A DNA stretch of 64,000 nucleotides from Lineus longissimus (lineage: Eukaryota; Nemertea; Pilidiophora; Heteronemertea; Lineidae): assembly GCF_910592395.1 (NCBI RefSeq), contig NC_088311.1:18292501-18356500 (forward strand), read 5' to 3'. The notes beneath the pieces were generated by a model. The model saw only the letters and a list, made by a program, of their open reading frames with translations, searched no databases and was not told where the DNA came from. Shown piece after piece: positions 12,001 through 21,000 of this stretch (position 1 is the stretch's first letter; each line of letters opens with the position of its first letter). A program made the position numbers and the translations under genes.

Positions 12001-15000
12001 TCTTATGGAGAGGTTTGGACAAGTCCAAGGAACCGGAGGTTTATCGTTTAACAACGGTGACTTTTGGTCTCACTTCATCACCATTCTCAAGTATACAGAC
12101 GATTCTTGACCACGTGAAGACAAAGAAGGAATCATATCCAAAAGCTGTCGCTGAGATCGAAGACAACATCTTCGTTGATGATGTTCTTACTGGTGAGGAA
12201 TTAGTAGAAGACGCGGCAACTTTAACAACTGATTTGAAGACTGTTTTGTATGACGGAGGGTTTTCTTTGCGAAAATTTATTTCGAACAAGCCAGAGGCGC
12301 TATCTCATTTAGAAGAGAGAGACTTAGCTTCATTTCACAAGGTTGCAACATTTGCCGAGGAAAGCACAAAGACGCTGGGCGTGAAATACTCACCACGTGA
12401 AGATGTCCTCATGTTTTCCTTCCTTGAGAGAATGGACGATAGGCCGGTGGAGACTCGTCGTTCTGTTCTACAGCAGTTACACAGAGTATACGATCCGTTA
12501 GGAATGCTTTCTCCGTTCACCATAAAGGCAAAACAGATTTTCCAGAGAACATGGCTGACACAAGGGACATGGGACGACCCTTTACCCGAGGAGCTAGATC
12601 ATGAATGGAGGACTTGGAAGGAACAAGTTGAGATCCTCGATGAAATCAAAGTTCCTCGATGCCTCAAACCTGAAGATTTCCAGAATCCAATTTACTCCCT
12701 CCATGGTTTTGGCGATGCGTGCGAAGCTTCCTACGGCAGTGCAATCTATCTCTTGGCTGAAGATAGACCATCTGGAAGGAAGTATTCTACACTGCTCTTT
12801 TCAAAGACTCGTCTGTCTCCTATTGGGAAGAGACGTAGCATTCCTGAGCTGGAACTCATTGCCGCGCTCATCAATGCTAGACTGGTGACATACGTCAGAA
12901 ATGAACTCAAGCTGCTGATAGAGAAGACAATCTGTTGGACTGACTCTCAGGTCGTGTTGCACTGGATTTCAAAGCCAGCGTATACATGGCAAGTTTTCGT
13001 TGCTAATCGGGTGTCAGAGATTCAACAGCTTGTTAGACCACTGAATTGGAGATACGTGCCCGGCAAACTTAATCCTGCGGACCTATGCTCACGAGGTGTC
13101 ACAGCGAGAGCAGTGGTCGACTCCGCACTGTGGTGGGATGGACCACTGTTTCTGAGGCAAAAGGAAACGGAGTGGCCCCCAATAATTGTGGTCTCTAATG
13201 AAGCCGAGAAGGCTAACGAGAAGAAGAAGACAACAAGTACCTCGTTGGCGGTTTTGCCCAGTCAAAGAATCAAGGACTCCGAGGTAGAACAATATGTGGA
13301 GAAATTTTCAGACTATGAGAAATTCATCAGAGTCATGATGAGATTGAGGAGTTGGATCACACTATACCGAAGAGACAAAGCAAACAAAGATGTAGACACT
13401 GTCCGAGATGAGGGGAGTGATCGATTGAGTGAGAGGAGGAAGGAAGAACTTCATTGGATACAATGGGCCCAAGAGAAGCATTTCCAGAAGGAGATACAGA
13501 AGCTTAAAGCTGGAGAGAGTGTAGAGAAGACAAGTGTCATCGTCCAATTGAACCCATATTGGGATAAGCGATCACGAGTTATCCGCGTAGGTGGTCGCCT
13601 CAACTATGCCCCACTGCCAGAAGAAGTGAAGCACCCAATCGTTCTTCCGACTCACAATTCGTTCGTGAAGATGCTTGTGATGCATTATCACAAGATTACC
13701 TTGCATCCTGGAGCCGCTCAGACTCTAGCAAGTCTACGAAACAGATATTGGATTGTCCATGGGAAACAAGAGGTGCGGCGGATACTCAATACGTGCAAAA
13801 CCTGTCGAGAACCTCTCAAGATCGACCAACGAATGGCACCTTTGCCAGAGGAGCGTATATCAATCGCACCAGCATTCACTAATGTCGGTGTCGATTTTGC
13901 TGGGCCACTCTTCGTGAGGGTCACAGTTGGAGGTGAATCAACAAGCAAAGTGTACATTTGTCTGTTTTCCTGTATGGTGACTAGGGCCATACACCTTGAG
14001 CTTGTCGAAACACTGACTACTGAGCAGTTTATGTTGGCCTTGCGGAGAATGATGAGCCGAAGAGGACGATGTCGGATGATGCTGTCGGACAACGCTAAAA
14101 CTTTTAAGAAGGCTTCAGACATAGTCCAGAAGATTTTCAAGAAGCAGGATGATGTTAGAGACAAGTTAGAACAAGAGGGCATACGCTGGAAGTTCATCAC
14201 TGAACGTGCTCCATGGCACGGTGGGTTTTACGAGAGAATGGTTGGATCGGTAAAGAGACCATTGAAGAAGGTTCTCGGGAAATCGAAGCTCACCCAGATT
14301 GAGCTGATGACTGTTTTAACGGAAGTAGAGGCAATGGTAAACTCGCGTCCATTGACCATGGTGTCGAGTGATACAGAGGATTGGTTGCCCCTCACTCCGG
14401 GGCACCTTGCCATAGGACGAAGCCCCCAGTCTCTTCCGGAGGTTGACAAGGTTACAGCACAGACCACACTTGGCAAGCGTTGGCGGTACCAACAGTCTCT
14501 TATGAAGCAATTTTGGAACAGATGGACAACAGAGTACCTTCTCCAACTCCAGCAGATGCGGAAGTGGACCGATGTAAGGGACAACCTTCAAGTTGGGGAC
14601 GTTGTATTTTTGGCAGAAGAAGGGATGCGAAAGGGAGACTGGACGTTGGCCAAAGTGGAAGAGTTGCACCCAGGCAGGGACAACTTAGTGAGGTCCGTGA
14701 CAGTGAGGACAGCTGCTGGTCTGAGACGGCGACCAGTACAGAAGTTAAGGTTACTTGAACCAGTAGATAATCAGTAGATTATCGCGTACGATTATTACTT
14801 ATAGATTAGGACATGATGAAGTCATTGCAATTTCCGATGATAATGTTTGCACTACTAGTATACTTTGTTCAAACGATTCATATAGTAAAATGCTACAAGC
14901 GTAGCGCGCGCAAGCAACATAGAGATTTTGTTTTTAGTTTGTAGTGAAAATCTTTATACTTGGGTTAATTCGATTTTCAGAGGGGAGGATGTTCGGTTGT

Positions 15001-18000
15001 TGGTCAAATAGGACCTGAGTTAATTATTTGTTACAACATGTATGGTGCTGGCTTGTGGTGGACGCCATCAAGAGACTTGTTTACAAACACAGTTTATTTT
15101 AGGCCTATGCACTTACCTTCTTACGTAAGTGCATAGGTTCATTTTATTAGTTTTCTACACTCGGCCATTCGTGTGCAGAGCTCTGTGGTGTGGAGACCAG
15201 AAGAACGTTTGCTCCTGTTTCTCCTTCTTGGACAATTTACTCCAAGGTTCGACGTTTGTGATTAATTCTTTCCAAGCCTATAAATGGAAAGAATGCTTTT
15301 CTAACTGTGTGTCGGGCTGTGTGTCTCGAGGGATATTTCAAACTATGTATTGGCACAGACCGACATAGACTCGTGCACATGTGATACAGCTATTTCGTAA
15401 AGTCGTTTAAAACAAGTCTCTGTGGCGGCCGCAAGGAGGGGCACTTTACGTTTACGTGTACGTGTACGTGTTGTCGTACTTCCTGTTGGATGTGTACTTC
15501 CTGTTTGTCATTCAAGGCCTTCGTAAACCGTGACTTCTCTTTGTCACTCACTTCCGTTACCGGACTTGCACTCATCCTGTTCTTTTTCGTGACGTCATAT
15601 CTACATGTACATGACTGTGTTTCTACTGGCGGATGTGTCTTCAGTTACAGACGGAGCGAACTTCTCCTAGCATTCAATGAGCTCTGGTGGTGTTGACACT
15701 TATAATATGTTTATGTTTACCTAGCTTGTTCCTGTTATTGTGAATAAAGTGTGTTTGTGTATTTGTGTAAAACAGCTTCAGGGTTTGTGTTTCTTCTGGT
15801 AATTTAGTAGTGTTTTTTCATGTAGCTATGGTACAAGAGCCAACGCTTGTTCGCAAAAGTAGGTTCAGCACTACCGGACATGATTGACCAATTTCCTTCC
15901 CTCCCATATTAAAATATTTTTGTTGTGGTTTGAAATAATTTTGAGATGGTCCTTTATAATGTATTGTATTGTTCTTTTTTCTAGCTATTACCTGTGAACC
16001 TCCTGTCATATCAAACGGACATGTATCAGTCATCAAACCAGCCTTGTATGGGTCAACTGTAACCTATCATTGTAACCAAGGCTTTGTTCTGGATGGGCAA
16101 GGGAGCTCAAAGTGTATTCAAAATGGAACTGACAATGTTTATGGGAAATGGACTGACCAGACGCCTGTGTGTAAAGGTAACGTTACTCTAGAGAGAAAGC
16201 TTTCCTCATTTCCTTTCTACATTTCCCCATTTTTGGCCTTCATCATTATCATTATCGATACAATCCCTTACTTTAATTCTTTTTCCAGCCATAAGTTGCG
16301 ACACACCATTTTTACTGAATGGACAAGTAATAGCGGGTGGTCAAAGTACCCATGGCACGACAGTGATCTTCAAATGCAACGACGGCTTCATTCTCGTAGG
16401 AAAGACGAATTCTACGTGCGTTCATGAAGATCCAAAAAGCGCCAAGGGAAAGTGGTCAGAGCCAACGCCTGTTTGCAAAAGTAAGTCCAATGCCAACAGC
16501 ACAAGATTGGCCAGTTGCCATCCCATACACCCATGATAAACATTTAATTTGTTTGTGGTTTAAAGGAATTTTGAGATGGTCCTTTATAATGTAGTGTTGT
16601 ATTCTTCTTTTCTTTTCTAGCTATTACCTGTGAGCCTCCTGTCATACCAAACGGATATGTATCAGTCATCAAACCAGCCGTGTATGGGTCAACTGTAACC
16701 TATCATTGTAACCAAGGCTTTGTTCTGGATGGAAAAGGGAGCTCAAAGTGTAGTCAAAATGGAACTGACAATGTTTATGGGAAATGGACTGACCAGTCGC
16801 CTGTGTGTAAAGGTAAAGTTCCTCGAGATTGAAAGCTTTTTCCATGTCTTTTCTTCATTTTCCCAATGTTTGGCCCTCATCACTATCATTATCAATACAT
16901 GCACTGTGATTCATTTTCCAGCCATAAGTTGCGACAAACCATTGTTACTGAATGGACAAGTTATAGCGGGTGGTCAAAGTACCCATGGCACGACAGTGAT
17001 CTTTAGGTGCAACGAAGGCTTCGTTCTCGAAGGAAAGACATATTCTACGTGTGTTCATGAAGATCAAAACAGCGCCAAGGGAAAGTGGTCAGAGCCAACA
17101 CCTGTTTGCAAAGGTAAGTCCAATGCCTACCGCACACGATTGGCCAATTGCCTTCTCATGCATCCTTAATGAACATTTAATTTTTTTTTTTTTTGGAGGA
17201 ATTTTGACATGGTCCTTAATGTTGTGTTGTATTCTTCTTTTCTTTTCTAGCTATAACCTGTGAACCTCCTGTCATATCAAACGGACATGTATCAGTCATC
17301 AAACCAGCCGTGTATGGGTCAACTGTAACCTATCATTGTAACCAAGGCTTTGTTCTGGATGGGAAAGGAAGCTCAAAGTGTAGTCAAAATGGAACTGACA
17401 ATGTTTATGGAAAATGGACTAACCAGTCGCCTGTGTGTAAAGGTAAAGTTCCTCCAGAGAGAAAGCTTTCCTCACTCCTTTTCTACATTTCCCCCATGTT
17501 TGGCTTTGATCATTATCATTATCGATACAATCCCGTACTTTGATTCCTTTTGCAGCCATAAGTTGCGACACACCATTGTTACTGAATGGACAAGTAATAG
17601 CGGGTGGTCAAAGTACCCATGGCACGACAGTGATCTTTAGATGCGACGAAGGCTTCATTCTCGAAGGAAAGACAAATTCTACGTGTGTTCATGAAGATCC
17701 AAACAGCGCCAAGGGAAAGTGGTCAGAGTCAACGCCTGTTTGCAAGGGTAAGTCCAGTGGCTACCGCACCCGATTGGCCAATTTCCTTCCCATGGACCCA
17801 TGATAAACATTTAATTTATTTGTAGTTTGAAGGAATTTTGAGATGGTCCTGAATGTTGTGTTGTATTCTTCTTTTCTTTTCTAGCTATTACCTGTGAACC
17901 TCCTGTCATACCAAACGGATATGTATCAGTCACCAAACCAGCCGTGTATGGATCAACTCTAACCTATCATTGTAACCAAGGCTTTTTTCTGGATGGGAAA

Positions 18001-21000
18001 CAGAGCTCAAAGTGTATTCAAAATGGAACTGACAATATCTATGGGAAATGGACTGACCAGTCGCCTGTGTGTAAAGGTAAAGTTCCTCCAGAGAGAAAGC
18101 TTTCCTCATTTTTTTCTACATTTCCCCCATGTTTGGATTTGATCATTATCATTATCAATACAATGCCGTACTTTGATTCATTTTTTTCTCAGCTATAAGT
18201 TGCGACACACCATTATTACTGAATGGACAAGTAATAGCGGGTGGGCTAAGTACCCATGGCACGTCAGTGATCTTTAGATGCGACGAAGGCTTCATTCTTG
18301 AAGGAAAGACAAAATCTACGTGTATTCACGAAGATCCAAACCGCGCCAAGGGAAACTGGTCAGAGCCAACACCTGTTTGCAAAGGTAAGTCCAATGCCTA
18401 CCGCACACGATTGGTCTATTTCCTTCCCATGCACCCATAATAAACATTTAATTTGTTTATGTTATGAAGGAATTTTGAGATGGTCCTTAATGTTGTTATC
18501 CGAGGCTTTGTTCTGGATGGGAAAGAAATCTCAAAGTGTATTCAAAACGCAACTGACAACGTTTATAGGAAATGGAATTACCAGTCGCATGTGTGTAAAG
18601 GTAAAGTTCCTCCAGGTTGTAGGCTTCCCCATGTTTCTTCGACATTTTCCCCGTGAGAGGCCCTGATCATTATCAATACCAATACTTCATTTTCAAGCCA
18701 TAAATTGCGACACGCCATTCTTACTGAATGGACAAGTAACAGCGAGTGAGCTAAGTACCCATGGCACGACTGTAAATTTTAGATGCTATGAAGGCTTCAT
18801 TCTCGATGGAAAGACAAATTCAACGTGTGTTCACGAAGATCCAAACAGCGCAAAGGGAAAGTGGTCAGAGCCAACGCCTGTTTGCAAAGGTAAGTCCAAT
18901 GCTTATGTGCACGATTAGCAGGTTTGCGAGGGCAGTTGAAGATGTGGTAGCATTTTCTTGCGTCTCCCTATGGAAGTTGTCATGTCTGCAAAACATATGT
19001 TCATGTGAATGGTATTTTTTTTACAGCAACTACATGTTTGCTGCCCCAATTAAAAAATGGACAAGTGTCTGTTGGAAAACCCCCAAAAATTGCTCATTTT
19101 AAAAAACCGAAGGAAATTTCGTAATCCGTCCAAATAAAAACCAGGAATACATGTTTTGTAATTGTCATGTAGAGGCGCGAAAATGTTGGGATTAATAGTA
19201 GACTAACTGTACCTTATCTACTATTGCAGTCATTACATGTGAAGAACCGAAGTTAAAAAACGGAAATGTCACAACTGTAGTCAGTCCTGCAACATTTAGT
19301 TCAGTCGTCAACTATACATGCAACGAAGCTTTCGTATTAGAAGGAGCGTTCAATTCCACCTGTACCCAAAATGGCACTGAAAATGTGAAAGGAGAGTGGT
19401 CAGAACCATCGCCTACTTGTAGAGGTAAGCACCCAAGCAAGGAGAATGCAGCATAACGTTCGATCGCGATAGTCGGGAAAATGTTTCCACGGACATCTGC
19501 TTTACACCAGTAACTAGTGCGCACATTCGCTGCAAGATGAGCAAGCTGATGGGGACCTTCATAGAAAAAGTTGGCGCTTAATAGTTCGCGTGTTACTTAA
19601 ATGAGTTCGAAGCACGATGTTATCAAATTCATTCAGCTCAGTTTTTCGTAGGCAATAACTAAACGGTCGCGGTCACATATTTTTGTGCGACCAAGCGACA
19701 TATTCACTCATACAATGTCCGAGATTCAGAGAGCGTTTGACCCTTAAAGGCTCTGATCGTGGGCTGCGGACAGGACGTCGATAAATACCAAAGGCCTTGG
19801 GGGTCGGGGACTTTGCTTATTTTTTTATGGACCAACATGTGAGTATGGACCCAGCACATTGCCCTCACCACAGAAATATACTTTGAGCACCTACCCACCA
19901 TCTATAATGCCTATTAAACACTCGCTTCTATTCTACTCTCAAGAAATTACCTGTGACCAACCCGTTCTACAGCATGGTAAAGCATCCACAAGTTCCTTAC
20001 AATATAATTCAACAGTAACATACAGCTGCGAGGAGAACTATTCTCTTACTGGGAAGGCAAAGTCCACTTGCGTCCAGGAGGATAAAACTAGCATCAAGGG
20101 TGTGTGGGCTGATCCAATACCGATTTGCACAGGTGAGAACCTTTTGGCAATTTCTGATAAAAGTTTTCTTCGTCTCCTTAGTCGTGGTTTGTTGGTGAAT
20201 TTTACATGTCTTCTGTTGGTTATCAGAAATAACTCTGATGTATGACTTCGTGATGCTAGATTTATCATGTATCTTAGCATAAAGGTACTCAATTTGATTT
20301 GATTCACAGATTTAGAGTCACCCTCATCGACCATTGATCACGTGGATGGAAACTTTGGAGGACGCGCAAACACGCGTAAGTTGTGATCATTTAAAAAATT
20401 GAGAATGAGTAAATTATAGACTTAACCGAGCAATTAAATGGACGTTCCATTGCGTGTTATATACGACTAGCATTATACCCGTGGCACAGGCAGGTTCAAA
20501 TGGGCTAAACCTTGAATTGCATGGGCCGAAAGATTGAATGGCAATGATAATCTAATGCAATATCAAAGGGGCCGTATCGACGAGACAAATTAAACAAACG
20601 AATTGTCCACAGACAGGGACCCTGTTTTGTTGCTTGCATATCAAAGTATGTCAATTGGTCTGATAGAGACGATGACGCAATGTCAACATGCATCGTTCCT
20701 TTGTCAGCAATACGGAGAAGAAGAAGAACTCAAATAGGCCTTCACATGTCATGTCTGCTGCCCAATGGTTCGAACCGCTTACACTATCACTACAACTATA
20801 ACTTCAAAATGCGTGTTGCTCCTAGCAAGGTCTCGGGCAAGGCACTTAGTCGACAGGCAAGCTGTAGGTTCAGCACCGTGAGCAGCACCGTGAGCAGCAC
20901 CTTGATAGGCCATGCCAAGAGAGCCTCCTCAGATACATCAAGTATTGAAAGCTGTAGACAGACCATGGTCACCTTCATTTGAAAATCTCTTCATGTTGTG

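Larger units (their letters stand above)
7647..15840 (+). mobile_element. Complete BEL/Pao LTR retrotransposon with 5-bp TSD
   Basis: Two 846-bp LTRs (7652-8497 and 14990-15835) start TGTT and end TACA and look identical wherever compared. They flank one uninterrupted gag-pol frame. The 5-bp duplication AGAGC occurs at 7647-7651 and 15836-15840. A primer-binding-like TGG start follows the left LTR, and a purine tract precedes the right one. The features indicate a young and possibly autonomous copy inserted sense to gene 1. Confidence 0.97.
15985..18889 (+). repeat. Gene 1 tandem A/B two-exon units, ~630-bp period
   Basis: Type-A exon starts at 15985, 16621, 17251 and 17885 (spacing 630-636) alternate with type-B exons at 16289, 16922, 17556 and 18193. 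A decayed fifth A (18497) and B5 (18698) end the series. Introns are copied too, e.g. TTTTGAGATGGTCCTT before each A. Exons and introns diverge to a similar small degree. Confidence 0.93.

Noticed and set aside
13718-14200. 160-codon minus-strand frame inside BEL pol
   Set aside because: Antisense shadow of the integrase region; no independent signals.
20510-20990. Short frames in R500 copies as a conserved small protein
   Set aside because: The frames differ between copies and are broken by indels.
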